Of a stretch of 44,242 nucleotides of DNA, positions 9,601 through 14,476 are shown piece by piece. The stretch covers positions 1 to 44,242 of the IMG/VR virus record IMGVR_UViG_3300035438_000908; one strand, written 5' to 3'. Numbering within the stretch: position 1 is the stretch's first letter; every line of letters begins with the position of its first letter. The position numbers and the translations under genes were made by a program. Under the pieces are notes generated by a model that was not told the origin of the DNA, did no database searches, and worked only from the letters and a program-made list of their open reading frames with translations. Source of the DNA: a virus.

Positions 9601-12058
9601 CGAGACTAAAAAGCTTTCTTGCCCCAGTGTCGTCTTGGGCAGTCAAGTTCCACTTACCAGTTTTATTGTTCTTCTCAATTTTTACTGGAATTACTTCTCT
9701 GTTTTTTCCACTGTAGTCAAAACGAAGCATCTGATTGGAGCGCATTGCTGTCTGTATTGCGTCACGTAGGTTTTCGTAGTCTTTGTCGTTGGCGTGGTCT
9801 GGTTCAAGATAAGCAATTCCGCCATCAAGTTTTGCTCCAGGAGCAACTGTTCCACCGCTTCGGACATTGCTTATATAGCCAGAAGGAGTTTTCTTCTTGT
9901 TCTTCTCAAATTCCCTTTTAAGAACAGCCCACTGTTTATCGGACAAGCTACTAGGAAATGAACCCTTCAATATTTTTTGAACCAATGGGTTGGAACTATC
10001 CTTGACGACGTCAAGAATTTCTTTTTTCTCGGCTTCACTTAAACCTGACCCGCCGTACGTTGCTGTGGATTCTGGGAATCTTCTGCCACCGCCGCTGCCA
10101 CGTTCATTTCTAATTATTCGGAAACCGTCTCTTGTTGCGTCATAGATGCCATCTCCGTCTTCTTCATCAAATGATATTTCCATTTGACCGTCCGACATTA
10201 TGACGCGCCCAGAAGAAAGACGAGTTTCAGATTGACGTGCTGCTGCTCTTTCTCTTTCAAGTTTTTTGGCTTGCTCGACGGCTTCTTTTCCTACTGGGTT
10301 TGTAGCACTAGCACCTCTTGCCTTATCCATTTCCCGTTGCTTAGCAAGGTCGCGAGCACGTGAAGAATCATCTCCGCCAGAAGAAAGTCTTGTAGCCTTC
10401 TTTGGAGCTTTAGGGGCTTTAGGTGTCTTTGGAGCATCGATTGAGTTGGGTCCACTTGGTGTTGGGTCCGGCTGGGACAGAGACATGCCGCGACCGTCTG
10501 TAAGGCCTTCACCTACAATGCCGTTATTGTTCCTGTCCGGTGCGGTTTTTGGGTCCCACATCGTTCCGTCGGCGAGTCTTACTACAGCTCCACGGGAACC
10601 AATTCCTCGACCTCTTGATGCGAGGTTAGGATTTCTATCACGCCTATTTTTGCCAATGTTTGGTCTATCTACCGCACGGCCAACCATGTTGCCGATACTG
10701 CGCAACACACCCTTTGTGGCAATGTCCATTGCGTCAAGGAACTCGTTATCAAGAGACTTAACAACGATGCCGTCTTCAGTAACAGTTGCATCAACTCTGT
10801 AGTAATCAAGAATTGGGTCAATTGCTTGCTTAACTTCAAATGCGTTGTTTATGTCAACGGGGATTATGTATGTCGACTTCTCTTCGATAATCTTTTCAAG
10901 ATTACTGATGACATTGTTGAGCGTAGATATATCAACTTGTTGAGCTGGTATCTGCTGGTTAAAACCTACCCAGGAAAAGTCATCAAACGAAATCAAAGAT
11001 TTTCCAGTATCGAACCCGCCGAACTGTTGAGGCATTCCTGGCATTGTTGGGATACTTGACTCTGGAGTTGGCTGTGTGTTTATCTTCTCTGGCTTACCAA
11101 ACATGAATTCATTGTTTGCATAGTTGAAAGGAAGTTTATAAGTACTAGAAATTCCATCAGTAGTAATTCTGTCGAATACAACTATGTTTTCTATTACGGA
11201 ACGAACAATAATATTTGAACCAGTCCTGTCGACCAATTCTCTTCTAATTGCTACAAGCATTGGGTTTTCCGGCATTGATGGAACTTCTGGCTTCACGGAC
11301 TCTCTTGGGGCGGTTGGTTGTGTTGGTTTTGATACAGAAGGCATTCCTGGTCCACCAGATGGCATCACCATTGGCATTTGCGCAGGCATGCCCATTGGCA
11401 TTCCGGGTCCACACTTTTCATCTGTGGTGGACGCAATCGTCTTCAACGCATCTAAAACTGAAGAAAGCTCATTTATGTTGAGGCCGTCGATAGATGGTTG
11501 TTCGTTTACTAAAACTGTTGATGACTGGTCTTCGGACTTTATTGAAATTGTTCCTGTCAGCTGGTTGGCACCATGAAGAACTGGAGAAACTTCGTAAAGC
11601 TCAACTTCATACAGAATGTTTGCTTGCATCTGTGGGTCAAACTTGGCATTAATCGTCTTGTAGCCGATTGACCATTCTTGTTCTTCGCCAAAAAATGCCA
11701 CATTTGCAAAAGCCTCGCGGCCCTTTTCTGACTTCAAGTTGAACTGAACGCGGGCATACAAGCCACCAATTCCGGCAGCCTTCATTTTGTTAGGAAGACG
11801 AGGGTCACTTGGCTGAACCTCATACATATCAAGGACTTTACCGATTGGGTCGTTCCAGTTATGACCCCAAACAACGCGAGGCTTACGCCTAATTAGGCTC
11901 TTGCCAAAAGCTCCAGGGGCGCAAACATCGCCGACTGAGTCCTTGTTACCAATACCTGCGACAAAACATTCAACGATGCCTTCGGCTTCGTCAAGATTCA
12001 CCATTCCTTGCGGTGCAGCCTTGTACTGAATGTCGGAATTTTTCTTAGAAGAGGGCAT
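1..12058 (-). CDS. Giant prohead protease / polyvalent cargo polyprotein (partial, at least 4,019 aa)
   Basis: A single uninterrupted reading frame starts at the ATG at 12056-12058, four bases after an AGGAG ribosome binding site (12063-12067), and is still open at the left edge, so the C-terminus is missing. Residues 1-185 are an HK97-family (U35) prohead protease. From residue 557 onward the chain is divided by at least 18 copies of R-[L/F/M]-S-S-G or close variants, at residues 557, 613, 829, 953, 1042, 1228, 1433, 1566, 1655, 1973, 2050, 2731, 2793, 2967, 2987, 3502, 3535 and 3788. Between them lie WYL-like domains, acidic helical modules, a UvrD-like helicase and an ArdC-like metallopeptidase. 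Ordinary prohead proteases are about 200-300 residues. I infer a capsid-packaged polyprotein, cleaved by its own protease, that delivers effector domains with the DNA. The frame and domains are seen; processing and delivery are inferred. The gene lies 99 bases downstream of the portal on the same strand. Confidence 0.93.
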   Translation of the reverse strand, partial: MPSSKKNSDIQYKAAPQGMVNLDEAEGIVECFVAGIGNKDSVGDVCAPGAFGKSLIRRKPRVVWGHNWNDPIGKVLDMYEVQPSDPRLPNKMKAAGIGGLYARVQFNLKSEKGREAFANVAFFGEEQEWSIGYKTINAKFDPQMQANILYEVELYEVSPVLHGANQLTGTISIKSEDQSSTVLVNEQPSIDGLNINELSSVLDALKTIASTTDEKCGPGMPMGMPAQMPMVMPSGGPGMPSVSKPTQPTAPRESVKPEVPSMPENPMLVAIRRELVDRTGSNIIVRSVIENIVVFDRITTDGISSTYKLPFNYANNEFMFGKPEKINTQPTPESSIPTMPGMPQQFGGFDTGKSLISFDDFSWVGFNQQIPAQQVDISTLNNVISNLEKIIEEKSTYIIPVDINNAFEVKQAIDPILDYYRVDATVTEDGIVVKSLDNEFLDAMDIATKGVLRSIGNMVGRAVDRPNIGKNRRDRNPNLASRGRGIGSRGAVVRLADGTMWDPKTAPDRNNNGIVGEGLTDGRGMSLSQPDPTPSGPNSIDAPKTPKAPKAPKKATRLSSGGDDSSRARDLAKQREMDKARGASATNPVGKEAVEQAKKLERERAAARQSETRLSSGRVIMSDGQMEISFDEEDGDGIYDATRDGFRIIRNERGSGGGRRFPESTATYGGSGLSEAEKKEILDVVKDSSNPLVQKILKGSFPSSLSDKQWAVLKREFEKNKKKTPSGYISNVRSGGTVAPGAKLDGGIAYLEPDHANDKDYENLRDAIQTAMRSNQMLRFDYSGKNREVIPVKIEKNNKTGKWNLTAQDDTGARKLFSLDKITPSSAERLSSGEWTKTDDGIEMDAPDIDGGYLIQGNSKDGFVVTRFADARRNGGQNANEYEHDKVFTSSSAAKKWAERNYKLISEEIGKEDVEIRKADAERSADFADMTPEDAADYAAWMDEETWRDRDPRFSSGEGYWVDAAEKEAGNDPKKLADFLIEQGILEEDHPRVKKLRNRLTADDEFEKTFSMLAEMDAEAEAESRAERRSTQFTAVENPFGRLSSGQRTWIDAAEDEAGDDPRELADFLLARGVIDEEDHPIIKGLRDGRTADDELEKAYEMLAEMDAEDQAEHAAQFKNAASEVSSLTKPTMPDLDGMDEDEAGDALQQANDEILSFADGTENIAREYLGDAEYNKRFGGAVPLIEEMSKNHDGGNYEREIALENALERANGFNLSVAGEMELESNRFSSGIDFDKKGASGLREMRHVERNPLRMDSSAEKAERDAYEKDVAAFIKNNGWFVEVPMYNGDPKWQSEDWYRAREFATNVAKLRFEDNYQNETNQFMQFFDKPGKPSKKDFFAKKGTVDYKSWYMAHTPLLTSEIDSVLNSDLYSDNYKESYMNAIRSFLYVNRPEFGPYGGDDPAYQAWLQQSGLGYGGRYSTSGPKFDEMGRFSSGAKRGSRKDNYINSYENPEDLKEAIFSELIFAGDYEGMTAEDLAYALNVRAESVEPILEQVKKDVGDAREDYDRYLESQPEMTDEDLQAMADDYARAQTVTDKFNNMTPEEAADYAAWMDEETWRDRDPRFSSGRELTDEEKQELGAQFARAQDRRKAELEERGAQFARAQDRRKAKEDRITKFYREMAEQNAMLSEMTPSELADYAEQWNESHAEDSRLSSGGINYYDWMVENGVPRSALDGERFRGRDAYGHSFHDYYAEDAFANIDEAVVEALLSDRTQRTSIQDLAKEAREHGLQLATNRSMQEEFSWAEAVNPKPESLRAEDLVRRPDDLGSNARRVAEAVANNSNGARSAASREDILHFTYDGKQRSVYPESFGTSKKGIAFFRAWDETADDGNGAYRSFNIDKIEGLVSHAIPPYVEIGTMTPEPKWSIADFSIEDWAKINDRFYFRSSEVGRAAFDIETAIQWELEGTGTRAPGSIIDTAERELKRLKQIAFDKHITEMVEKGATSSKFSLDIENAKRYGVKPLNRGNRLSSGGSGRFNIAEARSFDDMSDREQLAVFNGIKDRLSENNPSMVSVLEDGGLNIDGYLADFPQLHPDFSSEESGGERFSSGGFAPPKPKRAARKDEEGLIDGARVMRGNTFIESVVGQYERNRGKLSDAQWAKLAEIVGRGSKPTSAGAPTPKRPSKGPRLEKYSGKPRKIIGIDEVVPYDYPEAEFKPNPEQADAIDAMMTGSDVKVGALAATGKTTTVISFANRLAAQDPSARVLYLVFNRDAKSDAEARGMGDNVSVMTMDGIAFKAMIGAGGSPGLRPGLKTKLYEAGKASMDDSVRSYVGKAAYLGIKGAFIPRDGDAPLELTPTDIYKIVAKGVNAYSISSDEKIGPQHFTGKFNGPLAIPEDSPIMPNVLKYANKMWEDLQQDRDNLKKQGMLGLESNHLTKMWALTKPDVASFGGTDGVNVIMVDEAQDINPVFAKMMKDSKSAQKIYIGDTNQAINAWRGADGSTLDAVEAEYDMPITESYRFGAKIAGIGNRFLTLLGVKERMTGKKTRAGKNGSRVDVPGEVVTEMSVLDATMILCRSNGGAIAATMEVIEEGGGQKKVYGSANFKKDLQNFIDNIEWMQNAEKGEPYWTNSRGERMTSRPEFSADLEGITTYEEFKKEVASADNNRLNMLDGLLEKNSIPGLRNALDNILTRKEDIEKLDPNDYVKIQTAHTSKGLESGKVKIWSDFRKPKFDEELEEWVMPNEQELRLSYVAVTRAEEEIDLGSLDWVFNHTTDADEKPNARSARLSSGRSIARRQGKGKNSRARGQRPWSDEDRQNFADGNRLRAQTIPGKRREGPAAAEFSSGERLSAGGSGFYLDNPPDDDSDKWIDMASDDYRSISDSWRDFPEETDEFLSDFWSSHETWGQNPPSPWEFTAENLSEITDIFENTQRPSAYEPYYKQLRDLEGLPKEDIIKALKQIREDDDDTQMFVEFFNKDVFEVAEEKEAPLGKYVLEALQEWNNLPKWLENSQTDDGYTRPYRFYSGARFAPDGESGSRIQRRLSSGEYFGPPPTGSGKYNSREQVRASLDAFHSDPGTAVIPSDMLGILGSVPKGKESHILNAEVAKKIIANPDMEYSSNNGWPVDAGRLLDFIEVNEEDAIRTLREIGDAQRISSILGIPEKDAQDMLDGKPVYIMAGTAADMLDDLKEGKHYLEAGQLGNEDVTRIWGFDGAPKWVRHSDIATPEYDLDEQGRVNWSKEKWDSLSREQFDAELARGKNPPEPVYESPVERFNSEAIFDNPKWNARSGSFRNPVVDSEFAVAPRAARRSEQLEPTRAPSQARVGEKTVMADKEFAAKWIKRGHSVTASNMMDILGVERDSKNPEPSTEELNRLIEAMNEVSAKVGLTPLSVTRAPTKSDLKKLGISDEFMHALVASGKFKNMKEAMASLGDSRFDSLAAEYDSRMLSDAALLRIKDKMNKEGVPNSVAVLIEAITASFGRKQAWEKRIKEGRVSIKGDMKEDGMISDAKLSELLGRVNDALARSGYPEISQDELFPKDETGGYVDNLSSAVPGAPRMSSGQRFVARTSSSRRADAMNDAAARREGNTSRLSSGESLPFKDENGKLVPSNISQAAKDATPANPGFDREPLIQRKTPHRNLEDVEKALKTRQAISELFTMNRKNTQGFSVYDYQDELVKAGFPLEEIEEMIDSFVRLDSYIDDVERHFEIAREKLDETLEEIEDNLSKIERLKGERADAIKKWGNTEDNYWVQAIDDKIAAAMIKIDKAYQGGIGGEDGRLGTLHPQLEEMMSAMPGWTEGPYGMGDDINRRLLKVEASISKAGGKKKAVPVTGIDFGVPEGTRLSSGKAEEYYQNLTSHLINMIEKSQKDGGKWEAPWHKAGNMPRNASTKNMYSGGNLFALMLAAEEKGYATPHWGGFQQWKKLGGSVKKGEKATAILMPKTMFGDEIDPDTGKKVRKSKGIYFTTAHVFNLDQVEGIDREEFLKLPTDALTPEQRVGKLEDAIKEIGATINTGDGSRAYYSPREDHVVMPPFELFKTPEGYYGTLAHELVHWTGHSSRLDRKNMNQFGSPEY
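698..1441 (-). other. Module: coiled-coil spacer between R3535 and R3788
   Basis: About 250 residues. Roughly residues 3630-3690 form a heptad-like, charged coiled coil (L-E-E-I-E-E-M-I-D-S-F-V-R-L, then E-K-L-D-E-T-L-E-E-I-E-D-N-L-S-K-I-E-R-L). It is followed by a helical part and then by the ArdC-like module. It may be a spacer or oligomerisation element; no enzyme motif is seen. Confidence 0.6.
1556..3085 (-). other. Module: unrecognised domain between R2987 and R3502
   Basis: About 510 residues, the second longest module. The first part is mixed alpha/beta (H-Y-L-E-A-G-Q-L-G-N-E-D-V-T-R-I-W-G-F-D-G near residue 3133), the second part is a helical domain from about residue 3270 (W-I-K-R-G-H-S-V-T-A-S-N-M-M-D-I-L-G). 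I do not recognise either. The size suggests another enzyme or DNA-binding cargo protein. Confidence 0.55.
3101..3853 (-). other. Module: acidic region with degenerate motif copies
   Basis: Residues about 2736-2986. A basic 45-residue linker after the helicase is followed by a doubled motif (F-S-S-G-E-R-L-S-A-G, R2793), a strongly acidic, tryptophan-rich region of about 170 residues, then R-F-Y-S-G-A (R2967) and the regular R2987 copy. The two variants keep Arg, Ser and Gly but change one inner residue, so they may be decayed or weaker sites. No domain recognised. Confidence 0.55.
3869..5896 (-). other. Module: UvrD/Rep-like superfamily 1 DNA helicase
   Basis: Residues about 2055-2730 carry all the diagnostic motifs in order: Walker A A-A-T-G-K-T-T-T with Lys2189, Walker B V-D-E-A-Q-D with Asp2406/Glu2407, motif III I-G-D-T-N-Q-A-I-N-A-W-R-G-A, motif IV E-S-Y-R-F-G, motif V T-A-H-T-S-K-G-L-E, and motif VI Y-V-A-V-T-R-A-E-E with Arg2701. 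Length (about 680 residues) is normal for a UvrD-like enzyme, so this module should be able to act as an ATP-dependent 3'-5' helicase once released. A LSDAQW helix near residue 2105 precedes it. Motif copies at R2050 and R2731 flank the helicase precisely, one of the clearest signs that they mark domain borders. Confidence 0.9.
6143..7081 (-). other. Module: second WYL-like domain (residues about 1660-1972)
   Basis: The middle of this module (residues about 1790-1850) reads I-L-H-F-T-Y-D-G-K-Q-R-S-V-Y-P, then A-F-F-R-A-W-D-E and Y-R-S-F-N-I-D-K-I-E-G-L. This again matches the WYL pattern of F-x-Y-x-G-x-x-R-x-V-x-P followed by F-R-A-W-D and F-x-I-D-K-I. It is clearly different in sequence from the first WYL-like module, so it is an independent acquisition or an old duplicate. 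The N-terminal 130 residues and the C-terminal 100 are helical and unrecognised. Confidence 0.6.
7231..7340. repeat. Tandem 54-base repeat
   Basis: Two adjacent copies of about 54 bases, starting near 7231 and 7285, share the run cttgggctctggcaaattga. They encode two GAQFARAQDRRKA peptides in the acidic module before R1655. Confidence 0.85.
7353..7434. repeat. 82-base direct repeat, copy 1
   Basis: This stretch and 9192-9273 are identical at about 78 of 82 bases. Both encode the acidic M-T-P-E-x-A-A-D-Y-A-A-W element plus the R-F-S-S-G motif of the giant protein. The near identity at DNA level, unlike other motif copies, points to a recent duplication or gene conversion. Confidence 0.9.
7763..8362 (-). 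other. Module: unrecognised domain between R1228 and R1433
   Basis: About 200 residues rich in aromatic residues and charge, including K-N-N-G-W-F-V-E-V-P near the start, a W-Q-S-E-D-W-Y-R-A-R-E-F helix and an N-R-P-E-F-G-P-Y-G-G-D-D-P segment near the end. It looks like a folded globular domain and not a linker. I do not recognise it and assign no function. Confidence 0.6.
8378..9187 (-). other. Modules: tandem duplicated acidic domains
   Basis: The segments after R953 and after R1042 start with the same domain: W-[VI]-D-A-A-E-x-E-A-G-x-D-P, then L-A-D-F-L, E-E-D-H-P, T-A-D-D-E and M-L-A-E-M-D-A-E. By eye the two copies are roughly 60 percent identical over about 65 residues, with a one-residue length difference. 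The second copy is followed by about 110 further acidic residues before R1228. They are strongly acidic and helical and I recognise no family. The arrangement shows that cargo modules have been multiplied by duplication together with their border motif. Confidence 0.75.
9192..9273. repeat. 82-base direct repeat, copy 2
   Basis: Partner of 7353-7434 in the same orientation, with four differences by eye. It codes for the border between the module ending at R953 and the following acidic module. Confidence 0.9.
9575..10207 (-). other. Module: WYL-like domain with upstream helical LSDKQW segment
   Basis: Residues 618-828, between the second and third motif copies. About residues 762-822 read L-R-D-A-I...M-L-R-F-D-Y-S-G-K-N-R-E-V-I-P, then W-N-L-T-A-Q-D-D and K-L-F-S-L-D-K-I, which is the pattern of WYL ligand-binding domains (helix, F-x-Y-x-G-x-x-R-x-V-x-P strand, W-x-L-x-A-x-D, F-x-L-D-x-I). 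WYL domains sense nucleic acids or nucleotides in bacterial regulators and defence systems. Upstream near residue 707 an LSDKQW helix occurs that has a near twin in the helicase module. Function inside this protein is unknown. Confidence 0.6.
10391..11503 (-). other. Module: linker and possible scaffold region of the giant protein
   Basis: Residues about 186-556. It starts with a short helical stretch, then a methionine/proline/glycine-rich run (about residues 215-240, PGMPMGMPAQMP-like), a charged region with predicted helices around residues 370-450 and a basic, glycine-rich part. A D-R-N-N-N-G-I-V-G-E loop near residue 515 resembles an EF-hand-type calcium loop but lacks the usual final acidic residue. 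In HK97-like phages the C-terminal part of a protease fusion can act as scaffold; I see nothing that proves this here. It ends in a lysine/proline-rich stretch directly before the first R-L-S-S-G motif. Confidence 0.5.
11504..12058 (-). other. Module: HK97-type prohead protease domain
   Basis: Residues 1-185 of the giant protein match the U35/HK97 prohead protease plan: a D-S-V-G-D...P-G-A-F segment near residues 40-51, the histidine segment VVWGHNW with His66, the serine segment EWSIGYKT with Ser130, and the acidic LYEVELYEVSPVLHGAN strand that closes the family fold. His66 and Ser130 are the expected catalytic residues. In this family the enzyme is packaged inside the prohead and cuts the capsid protein and itself during maturation. 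Position right after the portal is canonical, and the major capsid gene would be expected beyond the left edge. Confidence 0.92.
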
Positions 12059-12157
12059 GTGGCTCCTTGTGTATTCTTCGATAATAAACGACAAAGACTG
12101 CACTAAACGGTAAGTATTCAGGTTTTTCGCATTGTTTACTAAAACCAAATACTAAAA

Positions 12158-14230
12158 CTATCCTGTGATGTACTTCCCGTACATCCACGCCCTGCGAGCT
12201 TCTTCTTCGGCAATTTCAGGAATTCTCTTTGCGAGCACGTTTGTGTACAAAGAAACAATGTTTGACCTGAAGGCTCCAGCTCTCTGGTCTTCGTCAGCGA
12301 CATTCATGGAAGAAAGCATTAACGAAGTTATTTCATCGGTCAAATCTTGGTTAAGACTTTTTATTCTTGCCATTTGAGAATCAACCTGAGCAATAATGTC
12401 AGATTCCATGGTGGAGTTTTTTGCAGACTTCTTTCCCATAGGGGAAGAAGCTTTAAACGACTCTTTGACGATGGCTGTCACGACCGGCTTGATGTCTTCA
12501 TCAAACTGTCTATCCCATGTATCCGTTGGGAGAACAGATGGGATGTCTAGGGTTCCGGCAAACAAAGCTTTCTTAGCTTTTGCTCCACTTGATTTTTCAA
12601 GAACAACTCTTTGCTGTCTTTCCAAAACTCTTTCCATGCTTCTGACAAGAATCTCTTCCCATCTTTCCATCTCTAGTTTTTGAGAATCAAATTCCGTATC
12701 GAGGGACTTTGTTTCAAGTTCGGAAGACTCAGCACTTGTTGCACCCATAGGCATAGGTTCTGCGCCCGTCATCATGCCGGGAGGCATGCCTGGAATTGGG
12801 GACTGAGCCAGTTCCCCGCCAGGAGGAACGGTTGAGCCAACTTCTGCAAGTGCTCCGGCCATTGTGTTTGGGTCCACAGGTGGTTGTCCGGGCACTGGAG
12901 GCATCCCTGGCATCGCTGGGGCACCAGGTGGCATGCCAGGCATTCCTGGCTGTCCTGGGGCTCCAGGAACTTGAACCTGGGACGGTTCTTCCATCTTCTT
13001 CTTGGTGTTAGAGATTGGGATGAGGTTTGGATTGGCAAGCAACGAGTCAGCCAAATCGCTTTCGGTTTCTTTACGACCTGAACCAATTCGGTATTCATTG
13101 TTGCTGATTAGTCCTGCATTGAACTCATCCATCAAGTAGCGATGACGCTCCTGCTCGTACAGCATCAAAATGGGCACTTGGTCCACGTTAAAGTCAACGT
13201 AGTTATCTACGTCAAGTTCGTCTAAGGCACGAGACAAAATTTCCAAGTGAGGAAGCATTGTTTCCATCCAAAAGACTCGAATCTCTTCAGAAGCATTGCT
13301 GAAAGTTCTTCCTGCAGCGTTTCCGATTACGGATTCAGGAACACCAAAAGAAGCAAGGATTTCTTCTTTTGTGAGCTGACGCATTTGGATATAGGCGGCA
13401 TCTCGTGGGTTGGCCGAAGTGTCAATGTAATCAACACCTTCATCGGAAGAGATTACCGAGGTGTATCCAACACGAGACAAGTTTCCACGGAATCTGCTTC
13501 TTAGTTCTTCCTTGTCATCGTCATCTATTTCTCCCTTGAGAACAAGAAGACCACCAGGTCTTCCGTCATTGAGCAAATAGTTTCTGTTGTAAAGCTTTGC
13601 CAAGTTTTCTATTTCAATGGCTACTCCACATGCTTCAAGTGGTGTCAACGATAGATACGGGTCAATTGGGTGCGGTCTTCTTACCCAGCAAACATCTTCC
13701 GGTTTTAGAAAGATTTTGTTTCCAGTTGGCATCTGAACTTCATATCCAGAAACAAACTTTTTTGGGTCAGGGATTGGCGAAGTTGATTGAGGCGGGAGAA
13801 GGTTGAGGCCAATAATGCCCCCGTCTCTACCTCTCACTTTTTCGATAAAAGCACCTCTTGTGCCAAGAAGAAGCTGAGCAGAAAGTCTGTACCTAAAGAT
13901 GTAAGAGTTCTCACCAATGTTTGACTTGCTGTTCAAAATGTTAAGCAATGGTACTTTTTTGGCTTCTTTTATGGAAAGTATTTCTCCGTGTGGGGAGTTG
14001 TCTTTTCTGAGAATAATAGGAAGCCTGGCTTGGTTTCCGGCAATGGCATCAATACACCTAGATACCCATGTGACCTTCTGCATACCCTCTCTGTAGGCGC
14101 GCTCAATATCCCATGAGTCCCTGTACGGTTTGCCTGCATATCCAGGGTTTTGTGCTACTGGAGCACCTGGGCCAATGTCTTTTTGCGCTTGGTTATTTAG
14201 CGACTTGTTTGTAGAAGGATTCCACGCCAT
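12158..14230 (-). CDS. Portal protein (HK97 family)
   Basis: 690 residues. The first 400 follow the HK97/SPP1-like portal plan: W-V-S-R-C-I-D-A-I-A near residue 55, L-L-L-G-T-R-G-A-F-I-E, P-D-P-K-K-F-V-S-G-Y-E-V, the L-T-P-L-E-A motif, then L-T-K-E-E-I-L-A-S-F-G-V-P in the stem/crown region. The portal is the dodecameric ring through which DNA enters the head. The C-terminal 290 residues are unusual: a proline/glycine/methionine-rich stretch (about 425-500, PGMPGMPPGAP-like) and a charged helical tail. The start at 14230 lacks a strong Shine-Dalgarno sequence; its stop is 99 bases before the giant protease gene. It faces away from the terminase, which is on the other strand. Confidence 0.93.
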   Translation of the reverse strand: MAWNPSTNKSLNNQAQKDIGPGAPVAQNPGYAGKPYRDSWDIERAYREGMQKVTWVSRCIDAIAGNQARLPIILRKDNSPHGEILSIKEAKKVPLLNILNSKSNIGENSYIFRYRLSAQLLLGTRGAFIEKVRGRDGGIIGLNLLPPQSTSPIPDPKKFVSGYEVQMPTGNKIFLKPEDVCWVRRPHPIDPYLSLTPLEACGVAIEIENLAKLYNRNYLLNDGRPGGLLVLKGEIDDDDKEELRSRFRGNLSRVGYTSVISSDEGVDYIDTSANPRDAAYIQMRQLTKEEILASFGVPESVIGNAAGRTFSNASEEIRVFWMETMLPHLEILSRALDELDVDNYVDFNVDQVPILMLYEQERHRYLMDEFNAGLISNNEYRIGSGRKETESDLADSLLANPNLIPISNTKKKMEEPSQVQVPGAPGQPGMPGMPPGAPAMPGMPPVPGQPPVDPNTMAGALAEVGSTVPPGGELAQSPIPGMPPGMMTGAEPMPMGATSAESSELETKSLDTEFDSQKLEMERWEEILVRSMERVLERQQRVVLEKSSGAKAKKALFAGTLDIPSVLPTDTWDRQFDEDIKPVVTAIVKESFKASSPMGKKSAKNSTMESDIIAQVDSQMARIKSLNQDLTDEITSLMLSSMNVADEDQRAGAFRSNIVSLYTNVLAKRIPEIAEEEARRAWMYGKYITG

Positions 14231-14238
14231 ATTTTTTT

Positions 14239-14418
14239 TTACTCACGACCTAATAGAAAACCAAACAAGCCACATGTAGCCCCTCCGACCAGTAAACCGG
14301 CTGGGGGGTATATAAGTGCTGCACCAATACTAGATAGTATTATAAATGAAACCATGAAAAAATAAGCGAACAATGACCTGTTTAGCCTACTTTTGAATCG
14401 TGACCACAAAATTTTCAT
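14239..14418 (-). CDS. Small two-helix membrane protein, unknown function
   Basis: 59 residues. It has a basic N-terminus (MKILWSRFKSRLNRSLFAYF), then two hydrophobic segments: F-M-V-S-F-I-I-L-S-S-I-G-A-A-L-I and P-P-A-G-L-L-V-G-G-A-T-C-G-L-F-G-F-L-L-G. The stop is 8 bases upstream of the portal start, so the two genes are likely co-transcribed and the gene is first in the minus-strand head operon. A holin-like or injection role is possible, but nothing in the sequence decides. The ribosome binding site is weak. Confidence 0.65.
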   Translation of the reverse strand: MKILWSRFKSRLNRSLFAYFFMVSFIILSSIGAALIYPPAGLLVGGATCGLFGFLLGRE

Positions 14419-14476
14419 ATGCTGCCAGACTAGCGCATTAGAGTACCATCAGGTCTAACAAAGCCGGAGATTATAA

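Larger units (their letters stand above)
683..10390 (-). repeat. Dispersed R-[LF]-S-S-G motif array (at least 18 copies)
   Basis: Copies on the minus strand at 10376-10390, 10208-10222, 9560-9574, 9188-9202 (RFSSG), 8921-8935, 8363-8377 (RFSSG), 7748-7762 (RFSSG), 7349-7363 (RFSSG), 7082-7096, 6128-6142, 5897-5911 (RFSSG), 3854-3868, 3668-3682 (RLSAG), 3146-3160 (RFYSG), 3086-3100, 1541-1555 (RMSSG), 1442-1456 and 683-697. All are in the giant frame. The codons differ between copies (AGA, CGT, CGC or CGA for Arg; TCT, TCC, TCA or AGC for Ser), so the conservation is at protein level and not a recent DNA repeat. None occurs before residue 557, so the protease domain is spared. Copies sit at borders between recognisable domains. 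Confidence 0.93.

Noticed and set aside
1-12058. Suspected frameshift in the giant gene
   Set aside because: A first reading of the left end in another phase gave a stop at 39-41, but recomputing the phase from the ATG at 12056-12058 gives the HELVH frame. The motif copies and the helicase are all in this phase.
12158-14230. Portal segment E-K-S-S-G-A as a motif copy
   Set aside because: It lacks the Arg-[Leu/Phe] core, so it does not fit the pattern found in the giant protein and tape measure.
14270-14310. GC-rich inverted repeat as a bidirectional terminator
   Set aside because: Pairing is imperfect and the bases code for the P-P-A-G-L-L-V-G-G segment of the 59-residue membrane protein.
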